Assembly: GCA_949127925.1 (NCBI GenBank)
Contig: CASBQX010000173.1
Coordinates: forward strand, 1-6,462
DNA length: 6,462 nucleotides
From: Synechococcales cyanobacterium PMM_0002
Lineage (GTDB): Bacteria > Cyanobacteriota > Cyanobacteriia > Elainellales > Elainellaceae
Direction of reading: 5' to 3'
In this document: piece by piece, positions 1 through 6,159 of the stretch
How the letters are laid out: every line of letters starts with the position of its first letter
Numbering within the stretch: the first letter of the stretch is position 1
The notes under the pieces: model-generated
Told to the model about the DNA's origin: nothing
Databases searched by the model: none
What the model saw: the letters and a program-made list of their open reading frames with translations, nothing else
Position numbers and translations under genes: made by a program

Positions 1-254
1 AACGCATTGGAGTGATAGGTAAAGCGGACTCGATACCGTTGTCGCAGTTCACTAACGACTACAGGCGGTAGAGGGCGAAAGGCATCCAGCCAGGTTTTTA
101 GTTGTTGAATCGTTTGGAGACTTTCGTTAGAGGGCATGGGGCGAGCCGTTAACCATTGCCAAAGCAGAGTCTCTGCATTCCAGATGCGGTGTTGCTTGAG
201 GTAGGCAATCAGTTCCTCTTGCGTTGCAGCTGTAGCGCGGAGATTCGCTGCCAT
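1..254 (-). CDS. Fic-family protein, N-terminal 84 codons only (runs off the left edge)
   Basis: I translated this frame by hand. It is open from an ATG at 254 to the window edge, with no stop. The start is backed by a well-placed AGGTGAG ribosome binding site. The visible 84 residues are mostly helical and hydrophilic, with no signal peptide. They end in a stretch reading ELRQRYRVRFTYHSNA. In many Fic-domain proteins that segment is followed by IEGN, giving the (S/T)xxxE(G/N) inhibitory helix, and then by the Fic core with HPFxxGNGR. Fic proteins transfer AMP or related groups to target proteins, or remove them. Here the inhibitory glutamate and the catalytic loop both lie outside the window, so the family call rests on the N-terminal signature alone. 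The gene is 121 bases downstream of rfbB on the same strand. I see no strong terminator in that gap, so read-through is possible, but it is probably a separate unit. An unrelated helical protein is the alternative. Confidence 0.6.
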   Translation of the reverse strand, partial: MAANLRATAATQEELIAYLKQHRIWNAETLLWQWLTARPMPSNESLQTIQQLKTWLDAFRPLPPVVVSELRQRYRVRFTYHSNA

Positions 255-257
255 TGT

Positions 258-264
258 CTCACCT
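258..264 (-). promoter_or_regulatory. Ribosome binding site of the Fic-like gene
   Basis: AGGTGAG on the minus strand, with 3 bases between its last G and the ATG at 254 (7 bases from the AGG core). It fixes the start of the partial Fic-like gene. A possible -10 box, TATGAT, lies further upstream at 334-339 on the same strand, but I see no convincing -35 partner. Confidence 0.6.
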
Positions 265-375
265 GTTCGCTATGGTTTAATACCTTGAGTGACAACCGCC
301 TGTAGCATCAGATGACTCCATCGAACTGGTTCCATCATAGAGCGATTTTGCTGGGTTTGATGGTAGCTGTCGCAG

Positions 376-1455
376 TCATATACTTGCCTGAAATTCTTCT
401 GACAACAGAGGTTGCCACCAATCTGGATGAGCCAGGTACCATTGCACTGTTTGCCGTAATCCAGTCGTCAGTGTTTCGAGCGGTGTCCAGCCCAATTCTG
501 TTTGAATTTTGGTAGCGTTAATGGCGTAGCGGCGATCGTGCCCTGGTCGGTCTGTGACATAAGTAATCAATTCTTGGCAAGGCCGCACGGGTAAATTGGG
601 CGCTAATTCGTTCATTAGGTCGCACAGGGTGTGCACCAAATCAATATTTTTTACTTCGTTATTGCCGCCAATGTTATAGGTTTCGCCCGGTGTGCCGCGA
701 TGCACCACGGCATCGAGAGCTTGACAGTGATCGCCCACATACAGCCAGTCGCGGACGTTTTGCCCATCGCCGTATATGGGCAGCGGTTTACCCATCAAAA
801 TGTTGAGGCACACCAGTGGGATCAGCTTTTCGGGGAAGTGGAACGGGCCATAGTTGTTGGAGCAGTTGGTAATGAGGGTGGGCAGGCCGTAGGTGTGGAA
901 GTAGGCTCTAGCCAAATGGTCGCTGCCGGCTTTGGAGGCGGAGTAGGGGCTGTTGGGGGCGTAGGGGGTCGTTTCTGAAAAGGGCGGATCGGTGGGACTG
1001 AGACTGCCATAAACTTCGTCGGTTGAGACATGGAGGAAGCGATAGTGGGAGGGTTGGCGGTTGGCATCCCAATGCTGTCGAAAGGCGTCGAGCAGGGTGA
1101 AGCTGCCGACCATATTGGTTTGCACGAAGGAGGCAGGGCCTAGGATGGAGCGATCGACGTGGGATTCGGCGGCGAGATGGGCGATGGTATCGATCGCCTC
1201 TGCCTTTAGCAGATCTTCTACTAGAGGGCGATCGCAAATATTGCCGTGGACAAACCGAAAATTAGGATGCGTCTCCAGCGGTGCCAGCGTGCTGCGATTG
1301 CCCGCATAGGTCAGGGCATCGAGGACAACGAGGCGATCGCCTGGATACTGGGCTGCCCAATAATGCACCAGGTTAGCTGCAATAAACCCAGCACCACCTG
1401 TCACCAATACCCGGCGGGGCGGTCTCGAATGAAACTGTTCAGTCAAAGGAGTCAC
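376..1455 (-). CDS. rfbB: dTDP-glucose 4,6-dehydratase (RmlB/RfbB)
   Basis: This enzyme converts dTDP-D-glucose to dTDP-4-keto-6-deoxy-D-glucose, the second step of dTDP-L-rhamnose synthesis, in the cytoplasm. At 359 residues it has normal length. It is an extended short-chain dehydrogenase with an N-terminal Rossmann fold: VTGGAGFIAAN at 18-28 binds NAD. The family's catalytic motif STDEVYG is at 144-150 (T145, D146, E147), and the YxxxK pair is Y171/K175 in YSASK. Further family signatures are NNYGPFHFPEKLIP (200-213), DGQNVRDWLYV (230-240) and the RPGHDRRYAI region (303-312). The third glycine of the usual GxxGxxG is alanine (A26), a tolerated variant. The start is GTG, two bases after the rfbA stop codon. 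An in-frame TGA 15 bases further upstream leaves no better start, and there is only a weak GGTG ribosome site, so coupling to rfbA is likely. It is the last gene of the operon. Confidence 0.96.
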   Translation of the reverse strand: MTPLTEQFHSRPPRRVLVTGGAGFIAANLVHYWAAQYPGDRLVVLDALTYAGNRSTLAPLETHPNFRFVHGNICDRPLVEDLLKAEAIDTIAHLAAESHVDRSILGPASFVQTNMVGSFTLLDAFRQHWDANRQPSHYRFLHVSTDEVYGSLSPTDPPFSETTPYAPNSPYSASKAGSDHLARAYFHTYGLPTLITNCSNNYGPFHFPEKLIPLVCLNILMGKPLPIYGDGQNVRDWLYVGDHCQALDAVVHRGTPGETYNIGGNNEVKNIDLVHTLCDLMNELAPNLPVRPCQELITYVTDRPGHDRRYAINATKIQTELGWTPLETLTTGLRQTVQWYLAHPDWWQPLLSEEFQASI

Positions 1456-1457
1456 AA

Positions 1458-2531
1458 TTACACCAGGTCAATTTGGCAATCATCGCCGATCATAAATCGC
1501 AGTGCCTTTGGCCGTTGGGGAGCGACCCGCAGCTGTGCTCGCTGACCAATGACGCTATCCACAATCCGTTGATGGATGCCGACAATGTGAGCACCCTGCA
1601 AAATCATGCTGTGCTCTAGATCGGTGTCAATCAGCGTCACATCATCGGCGATGCTGCTGTAAGGGCCAATAAAACAGTTCTCAATGTGGCAATTGTTGCC
1701 AATCGTGACCGCACCTCGAATAGTGGAGTTAATAATTTTTGTGCCCGTGCCAATTTTTACCCGCCCAATCACCTGGCTGCGCGCGTCCACCTCGCCACAC
1801 AGTTCTGCTTTCAGCTGTGTATCTAAAATCAGCCGATTGGCCTCCAGGAGGTCATCTTTCTTCCCCGTATCTAGCCACCAGCCTTTAAGATGAAAGGCTT
1901 CTACTTTCTTCTCCAAATCAATTAACTTTTGGATGGCGTCCGTAATTTCTAGTTCACCGCGTGCCGATGGCTGAATTTGGGCGATCGCCTCATGAATGGT
2001 CGGCGCAAACAGGTAAACCCCAACCAGCGCCAGATCTGACGGTGGCACCTGAGGCTTTTCGACTAGTCGCACCACGCGCCCCTGGGAATTTACCTCCGCT
2101 ACCCCAAAGGCTGTGGGGTTAGGCACGGCGCAAAGCAAGATTAGCGAATCGAGCTGGTTGCGTTTGAACTGGTCGATTAAGGGAGCCAAGCTGCCTTCTA
2201 CCAAGTTATCGCCCAGGTACATGACAAAGGGCGCATCGCTCAGAAACGGCTGAGCAATTTTAACCGCGTGGGCTAAGCCAGCAGGCCGATCTTGGAGAAT
2301 GTAGGTAATTTGCGCCCCGAAGCGATCGCCATTGCCTGTTTTGGTTTTTACCTCGTCTCCGGTTTCAGGGCTAATAATAATCCCAATGTCGGTAATGCCT
2401 GCTGCCACAAGCGACTCCAGCCCATACCAGAGAATCGGCTTATTGGCGACAGGCACTAGCTGCTTGGCACCCGTATGGGTGAGTGGGCGCAGGCGTGTAC
2501 CCTTACCGCCCGACAGAACAATGGCTTTCAT
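1458..2531 (-). CDS. rfbA: Glucose-1-phosphate thymidylyltransferase, long form with beta-helix C-terminus (RmlA/RfbA)
   Basis: The predicted reaction is glucose-1-phosphate plus dTTP to dTDP-glucose and pyrophosphate, the first step of the dTDP-rhamnose pathway. The nucleotidyltransferase signature GGKGTRLRPLT is at 8-18, followed by KQLVPVANKPI (23-33). Metal- and sugar-binding elements are YLGDN (105-109), VEKP (157-160), GELEITDAIQ (192-201) and WWLDTGKKDDLLEAN (218-232). From about 250 to 350 there are hexapeptide-like turns (IGRVKIGTGTKI, AVTIGNNCHIEN) that form a left-handed beta-helix. At 357 residues this is the long type found in cyanobacteria, actinobacteria and archaea, not the roughly 290-residue enterobacterial type. 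Some long-form relatives (StrD-like) serve other dTDP-sugar routes, but here rfbB, rfbC and rfbD adjoin. The start MKAIVLSGGKGT is canonical. It lies 29 bases inside the end of rfbD and lacks an obvious Shine-Dalgarno site, so translation probably depends on coupling. Confidence 0.93.
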   Translation of the reverse strand: MKAIVLSGGKGTRLRPLTHTGAKQLVPVANKPILWYGLESLVAAGITDIGIIISPETGDEVKTKTGNGDRFGAQITYILQDRPAGLAHAVKIAQPFLSDAPFVMYLGDNLVEGSLAPLIDQFKRNQLDSLILLCAVPNPTAFGVAEVNSQGRVVRLVEKPQVPPSDLALVGVYLFAPTIHEAIAQIQPSARGELEITDAIQKLIDLEKKVEAFHLKGWWLDTGKKDDLLEANRLILDTQLKAELCGEVDARSQVIGRVKIGTGTKIINSTIRGAVTIGNNCHIENCFIGPYSSIADDVTLIDTDLEHSMILQGAHIVGIHQRIVDSVIGQRAQLRVAPQRPKALRFMIGDDCQIDLV

Positions 2532-3462
2532 AGGTGTTTGAGTAAAGGTTTGTAAGCATTTGCTGGAGTCCTTGCTGCCAGGGTGGGGGATCGCTGCCTA
2601 GCAAGGCGGCTGTCTTGTGGCCAGATAATACGGAGTAGGCTGGCCGCTGAGCCAGCGTTGGATACTCGGTCGTTGAAATTGGAATGACCCGTTGAACGGT
2701 TAACGGAAAGCCCAGCGATCGCGCCTGGGCAAAAATGGCGACCGCAAAGTCATACCAACTAGCTGCCCCTGCATTGGTGAAGTGATAAATCCCTGTGGGC
2801 GGCATCAGAAATGTGTCTAAACTGCTGGCTGGCTGGGTAGTGGTACTGAGGGATTGCTCTGTGAATCCGGCGATCGCAGTCGCTAAATCGCGCGCCCAGG
2901 TAGGGCTGCCAATTTGATCGGCCACGACTTTGATCTCCTGCCGCTCTGCCCCTAGCCGCAGCATCGTTTTCACAAAGTTCGTCTGGCCATAAACACCATA
3001 AATCCAGGCCGTCCGGAGGATGATATAACCCGGTGCGATGCCAAACACGCCTTGAATGCCAACTTCACCCAGCCGTTTCGATTGAGCATAGGCTCCAATG
3101 GGATGGGGCAGGTCGTTTTCTAAATAAGGCGTCTGCTTTGTCCCGTCAAACACATAGTCCGTCGAAAGATGAATTAAGGTGGCTCCAGAGGCTTTGGCTA
3201 GCTCTGCTAGAATGCGCGGGGCGGTTCCATTGATCGCATTTGCCAGCTCTACATGGCTTTCCGCTTGATCGACCGCTGTATAGGCAGCAGCATTGACAAT
3301 CACATCCGGCTGCATCTCACCGATAGTCTGGCGAATTTGAGCCGGACAGGTGAGATCCAACAGGGTGCGATCGCCAGCAATGACCTCACCCAAGGGCGCT
3401 AGGGCTTGCAGAAGTTCTCGTCCGACCTGCCCATTGGCCCCGGTGACTAAAATTCGGCTCAT
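2503..3462 (-). CDS. rfbD: dTDP-4-dehydrorhamnose reductase (RmlD/RfbD)
   Basis: This NAD(P)H-dependent reductase makes dTDP-L-rhamnose from dTDP-4-keto-L-rhamnose, the last step of the pathway. Its 319 residues are slightly longer than typical (about 285-300). The Rossmann motif GANGQVG at 8-14 matches GxxGxxG. NAAAYTAVDQAE at 57-68 and STDYVFDG at 100-107 are family signatures, the latter carrying the catalytic Thr/Ser region. The YxxxK pair is Y125/K129 in YAQSK. RTAWIYG (150-156), IGSPTWARDLA (184-194) and RPAYSVLS (273-280) are also characteristic. The ATG overlaps the rfbC stop as ATGA and has a strong GGAGGTG ribosome site, the best in the operon. The last ten or so residues, past NLYSNTYESH, are read in the part that overlaps rfbA and look unconserved. 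Confidence 0.95.
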   Translation of the reverse strand: MSRILVTGANGQVGRELLQALAPLGEVIAGDRTLLDLTCPAQIRQTIGEMQPDVIVNAAAYTAVDQAESHVELANAINGTAPRILAELAKASGATLIHLSTDYVFDGTKQTPYLENDLPHPIGAYAQSKRLGEVGIQGVFGIAPGYIILRTAWIYGVYGQTNFVKTMLRLGAERQEIKVVADQIGSPTWARDLATAIAGFTEQSLSTTTQPASSLDTFLMPPTGIYHFTNAGAASWYDFAVAIFAQARSLGFPLTVQRVIPISTTEYPTLAQRPAYSVLSGHKTAALLGSDPPPWQQGLQQMLTNLYSNTYESHCSVGR

Positions 3463-4004
3463 ACAAACACCTCCGCTTCACAAAATGGCTGACCAGCCTG
3501 GTCTTTGGCAGACAGGATCGGTTCACCGTTCAGCTGCCAAGCGATCGCCAAATCTGGATCATTCCAAATAATGCAGCGTTCCTGCTGGGGAGCATAATAA
3601 TTAGTCGTTTTATATAGCACCTCTGCCACCTCAGAGCGCACCCCAAACCCATGGGCAAACCCCGGCGGAATCCATAGCTGATAGCGATTGCTGGCACTTA
3701 ACTCATAGCTTACCCATTGCCCAAATGTAGGAGATGACTGTCTTAAATCGACCGCCACGTCGAAAATGCTGCCGACGGTTGCGCTGACCAGTTTTCCCTG
3801 GGCTTGCTCGATTTGGTAATGTAATCCTCGCAATACATTTTGGTGCGATCGCGAGTAGTTATCTTGCACAAAACGAACCTGCAACCCGGTTTTAGCTTGG
3901 AATACTGTTTCGCTATAGTGTTCAAAAAAGTAGCCACGGCTGTCTTCAAACACATTGGGTTGAAACAGCAAAACGTCAGGAATTTCGGTGGGAAAAATCT
4001 TCAT
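3459..4004 (-). CDS. rfbC: dTDP-4-dehydrorhamnose 3,5-epimerase (RmlC/RfbC)
   Basis: This cupin-fold enzyme epimerises dTDP-4-keto-6-deoxy-glucose at C3 and C5, the third step towards dTDP-L-rhamnose, and acts as a cytoplasmic dimer. It has 181 residues, the usual size. Signatures seen in order are FEDSRGYFFEHYS (19-31), FVQDNYSRSHQNVLRGLHYQ (45-64), QGKLV (69-73), VAVDLRQSSPTFG (83-95), IPPGFAHGF (112-120), YKTTNYYAPQQE (131-142) and IIWNDPDLAIAW (145-156). The expected catalytic dyad is H62 in RGLHYQ with D168 in SAKD. K71 and the tyrosine pair around 131-137 match the other active-site residues known in RmlC. The start MKIFPTEIPDV fits family N-termini. It lies 29 bases inside the upstream glycosyltransferase gene and has no visible Shine-Dalgarno site, which suggests translational coupling. 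The 3' end overlaps rfbD by 4 bases. Confidence 0.95.
   Translation of the reverse strand: MKIFPTEIPDVLLFQPNVFEDSRGYFFEHYSETVFQAKTGLQVRFVQDNYSRSHQNVLRGLHYQIEQAQGKLVSATVGSIFDVAVDLRQSSPTFGQWVSYELSASNRYQLWIPPGFAHGFGVRSEVAEVLYKTTNYYAPQQERCIIWNDPDLAIAWQLNGEPILSAKDQAGQPFCEAEVFV
3468..3474 (-). promoter_or_regulatory. Ribosome binding site of rfbD
   Basis: GGAGGTG on the minus strand, 5 bases before the rfbD ATG and inside the last codons of rfbC. It is the only strong Shine-Dalgarno site visible within the operon. It sits at the only junction with a short ATGA overlap, so rfbD can probably be initiated independently. Confidence 0.7.
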
Positions 4005-5514
4005 ATATTTTGGTTAGCTGACTAATCTTAGCGGGAATGCCAACGGCTGTAGCTCTGGGCGGAATATCGCGTAAGACAACGGCATTTGCGCCAATTGTGG
4101 CATCATCACCCACACTAATTTTGCCCAAAATCGCTGCGCCTGCACCTACACTAACCCGTGCGCCCAGTTTGGGTGCCTCTAGCGGGCGATCGCAGTATCG
4201 GTTTCCCAGCGTCACGCCCTGTCGGATCACGCTGTCGTCGCCAATAGCGCAGTGACCGTGAATCACAATCCCACTTTGATGTTCAATCACGACCCGTCGC
4301 CCGAGCTGCACCGTATAGGGCAACTCAATTCCGTAGACATTGCGCACATGGCGGAACAGCGCTCGATACAGCAGGCTGAAGGGGGCACGCAGCAGTTTCG
4401 GCTTCAGCGTCATCCGCCAAACGCCAAACCGCTGCACGGCCACAGCCCGAAATCCTGGCTTGGTCCAATCACACCCGTGAGCCACCCAATCTTCTTTAAT
4501 TTGCTGCCATAGTGTAGGTGCTGTAGGGGGCTGGCGGATGCCTTTAACAAACACACTATTTTTCAAAAAATCACTCCATAGCTGCGGCGGATCAACATTG
4601 GGTTTGTGCTGAAGCGATCGCCGGACTTGCCAAAGCACATAGGCTGTTGCCCAAGCAGCATCGGTCACTGCGGCAGACAGCCAGCCATGATTTTTGAGGA
4701 AATAGCGGCGGCGCGAGTCGAACCAATATTGGGGACGGCGCTGAGTTGAACGGGTTGGATGCGTCACGCCAGAACTTTGACCCACCAGATGCACGACATG
4801 GCTCTGTGGCACATACCAGCAGCTCCATCCCGCTCGACGAGCCTGCAAACAAAAATCCATCTCTTCATAGTACATAAAGTACGCTTCATCCAATAGCCCG
4901 GTTGCCTCAAATACCTGACGCCGGACGATCATGCTGGCTCCTGCTACCCAGTCTGTGGCGATCGCCTCATCCACCACAGGCGGTGCGGCCACCCAACGGG
5001 CTAACAGTTTAGAGACGACGCCGAGCTGTAACGCTGCATCGACTTCGCTGCCCAATGAATGAAACCGAAAGGCCGAGCGCTGAGGTGTGCCATCGGGATC
5101 TTCCAAGCGGCTCCCGGCAATCCCTACTTGGGGATGCTGATCCATGAATGCGACTAGCTGTTGCAGCCCTGCTGGTCGAACCACAGTATCGGGATTGAGC
5201 AACAGGATGTAAGCGGGTGGCGCTGCCGACTGGAGTGCAGGGCAGATGGCGGCATTGTTGCCGTAGGCGAAGCCCCCATTACGCTCTAGGGGCATGAGTG
5301 TAACCCACGCCCCCCAAGCTTCGGTGGCGATCGCCTCTGCAATGTGTGCAACCGAATTGTCGCCTGATCGGTTGTCGGTGACGACGACATGGGTATCTGG
5401 CATCGCTTGGATTTCGGGAACTAGCGATCGCAGTGCCTCGATGGTGAGGTCTGGGGTGCGGTAGTTGACAATGACTACCAGCAAGCGCACAGGAGATGGA
5501 ATGAGGTCAGTCAT
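3976..5514 (-). CDS. Fusion protein: GT2 (WbbL/rhamnosyltransferase-like) glycosyltransferase plus serine-acetyltransferase-like O-acetyltransferase
   Basis: This is a 512-residue, two-domain protein. Residues 9-250 form a GT-A glycosyltransferase of family 2: VVIVNYRTPDLTIEALRSL (13-31), VVTDN (44-48), ERNGGFAYGNN (77-87) and LLNPDTVV with the DxD-like NPD (105-112). The acceptor-side signature is DWVAGASMIVRR ... MYYEEMDFCLQARRAGW (188-230), typical of WbbL-type rhamnosyltransferases. A helical stretch (270-325, SRRRYFLKNHGW onwards) closes that domain. From about 335 comes an acetyltransferase: LWQQIKEDWVAHGCDW, then left-handed beta-helix turns and GVTLGN, GAGAAILGKISVG and AVGIPAKI, as in CysE/WcaB relatives. 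H412 aligns with the catalytic His158 of serine acetyltransferase. The serine-binding Asp157, Arg192 and His193 appear to be replaced by E411, E446 and A447, so the acceptor is more likely a sugar. I chose the ATG at 5514 over an in-frame TTG at 5547, which lies in a hairpin loop; neither has a good ribosome site. It is the first gene of the rhamnose operon. Confidence 0.88.
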   Translation of the reverse strand: MTDLIPSPVRLLVVIVNYRTPDLTIEALRSLVPEIQAMPDTHVVVTDNRSGDNSVAHIAEAIATEAWGAWVTLMPLERNGGFAYGNNAAICPALQSAAPPAYILLLNPDTVVRPAGLQQLVAFMDQHPQVGIAGSRLEDPDGTPQRSAFRFHSLGSEVDAALQLGVVSKLLARWVAAPPVVDEAIATDWVAGASMIVRRQVFEATGLLDEAYFMYYEEMDFCLQARRAGWSCWYVPQSHVVHLVGQSSGVTHPTRSTQRRPQYWFDSRRRYFLKNHGWLSAAVTDAAWATAYVLWQVRRSLQHKPNVDPPQLWSDFLKNSVFVKGIRQPPTAPTLWQQIKEDWVAHGCDWTKPGFRAVAVQRFGVWRMTLKPKLLRAPFSLLYRALFRHVRNVYGIELPYTVQLGRRVVIEHQSGIVIHGHCAIGDDSVIRQGVTLGNRYCDRPLEAPKLGARVSVGAGAAILGKISVGDDATIGANAVVLRDIPPRATAVGIPAKISQLTKIYEDFSHRNS

Positions 5515-5528
5515 GAGGAAGAAAAGCC

Positions 5529-5563
5529 AAAGGCGGGCATTCTTCAATCAGCATGCCCGCTTT
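5529..5563 (-). promoter_or_regulatory. Stem-loop in the leader of the rhamnose operon
   Basis: GCGGGCAT (5533-5540) and ATGCCCGC (5553-5560) are perfect inverted repeats around a 12-base loop. One G-U and two A-U pairs extend the stem to 11 bp. On the minus strand the stem is followed by CTTTGGCTTTTCTTCC and then the ATG of the first operon gene. It could be an attenuator-like or weak terminator structure, or a structure that controls access to the start. The pyrimidine-rich tail is interrupted, so it is not a classic intrinsic terminator. It could also act on the plus strand, where TTTGTGAACTG follows the stem. Confidence 0.45.
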
Positions 5564-5703
5564 GTGAACTGTTCTATCGCGCCCCAGTTTTACCGCGCCA
5601 CAGCCCGATCGCGCCCTCTGCAAGCCCCACAGGGACTGACCCAGGGCAAAAACTGCTTTGCTGAGGCGTTTGGTTGAGGCCGTGTTGACCGTTGATTAAA
5701 ACA

Positions 5704-5774
<71 letters not shown>

Positions 5775-5793
5775 GCACACGCTCTGGAATGAC

Positions 5794-5824
5794 ATTATAT
5801 CACCATAACCTGCTGGCTTGTTAA
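5794..5824 (-). promoter_or_regulatory. Promoter of tRNA-Cys
   Basis: On the minus strand a perfect TATAAT (5799-5794) sits 19 bases before the mature tRNA 5' end, which predicts a short leader of about a dozen bases. The best -35 candidate is TTAACA (5824-5819) with a 19-base spacer, longer than ideal. The -10 call is solid and the -35 is tentative. With no clear promoter between the tRNA and the operon, it might also drive some read-through into the rhamnose genes. Confidence 0.6.
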
Positions 5825-5920
5825 CTAACAGACACAGCTAAACTAAAAGCTCCGGGTAAGATTAGGGCTAGGATGAACGAGGCTGCCTTAGCTTAATTTA
5901 GGCAATTTCCGGCAAAGATT

Positions 5921-5980
5921 TTACCCTTCGACTCCGCTCAGGGTGCAAGCTGGCTGAGCGGAGTCGAAGACAGCGGGTAA
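5921..5980. repeat. Long palindrome, 16-bp perfect stem (dispersed-repeat type)
   Basis: CTTCGACTCCGCTCAG (5926-5941) and its exact reverse complement CTGAGCGGAGTCGAAG (5954-5969) flank a 12-base loop. Outside them TTACCC (5921-5926) and GGGTAA (5975-5980) can add a second stem across a bulge of about six bases. From memory, near-identical palindromes occur as dispersed intergenic repeats in cyanobacteria and several other phyla; I could not check copy number. A weak T-rich tail follows on both strands (TTTGTTTGC to the right), so a bidirectional terminator role between the divergent tRNA and phosphoesterase units is possible, though both units point away from it. Confidence 0.75.
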
Positions 5981-6073
5981 TTTGTTTGCTAGAAATCTCC
6001 TTAGAGCCTGCCATCTTGGCGATCGCCTTCTAATCTCAGTCTTAACTATGCTAAACAGCCTATATCTATTGCC

Positions 6074-6142
6074 ATGGTTCACACTGCGTCGGTGCGGATT
6101 GCCCAAATTACCGATACTCATTTATTCGCCGATGAGGATGGG
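6074..6142 (+). pseudogene. 5' fragment of a metallophosphoesterase gene (CpdA-like), interrupted by an IS element
   Basis: An ATG at 6074 opens a frame that reads MVHTASVRIAQITDTHLFAD and then EDG. This matches the N-terminus of calcineurin-type metallophosphoesterases of the CpdA/3',5'-cyclic-nucleotide phosphodiesterase group. D14 and H16 form the first metal-binding motif DxH. After G23 the similarity stops. Eight unrelated residues follow before TAA at 6167-6169, and these bases belong to, or adjoin, the right end of an IS200/IS605-type element. The full protein should be about 250-300 residues with motifs GDxxD and GNHD, none of which is present here. The rest of the gene, if retained, would lie beyond the element to the right. 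No clear ribosome site is visible. The exact enzyme substrate cannot be told from 23 residues. Confidence 0.7.
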
Positions 6143-6159
6143 GTTAGCAGTGACATTCT

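Larger units (their letters stand above)
5775..6073. other. Non-coding stretch between tRNA-Cys and the broken phosphoesterase gene
   Basis: I see no plausible gene here on either strand; the short frames have no recognisable protein. It holds the tRNA-Cys promoter at its left end, a long palindrome in the middle (5926-5969) and one HIP1 octamer at 6019. It must also carry the promoter of the divergent plus-strand phosphoesterase. TATGCT at 6047-6052 is a candidate -10 for that, without a good -35. Confidence 0.6.

Noticed and set aside
312..515. Plus-strand frame of 67 residues with a hydrophobic stretch, a possible small membrane protein
   Set aside because: Most of it lies antisense to the end of rfbB. 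It has no clear ribosome site, and the hydrophobic run arises from the complement of rfbB and the adjacent spacer.
631..1309. Several plus- and minus-strand frames over rfbB, including one rich in G and V
   Set aside because: They are out-of-frame shadows of rfbB. Their low-complexity composition (G/V or P/T runs) comes from reading the complement or shifted frame of a conserved gene.
5515..5547. Extending the glycosyltransferase by 11 residues to a TTG start at 5547
   Set aside because: TTG is a rare start, has no ribosome site, lies in a hairpin loop, and the extra residues are not part of the GT2 domain. The ATG at 5514 puts the first beta-strand at the usual distance from the start.
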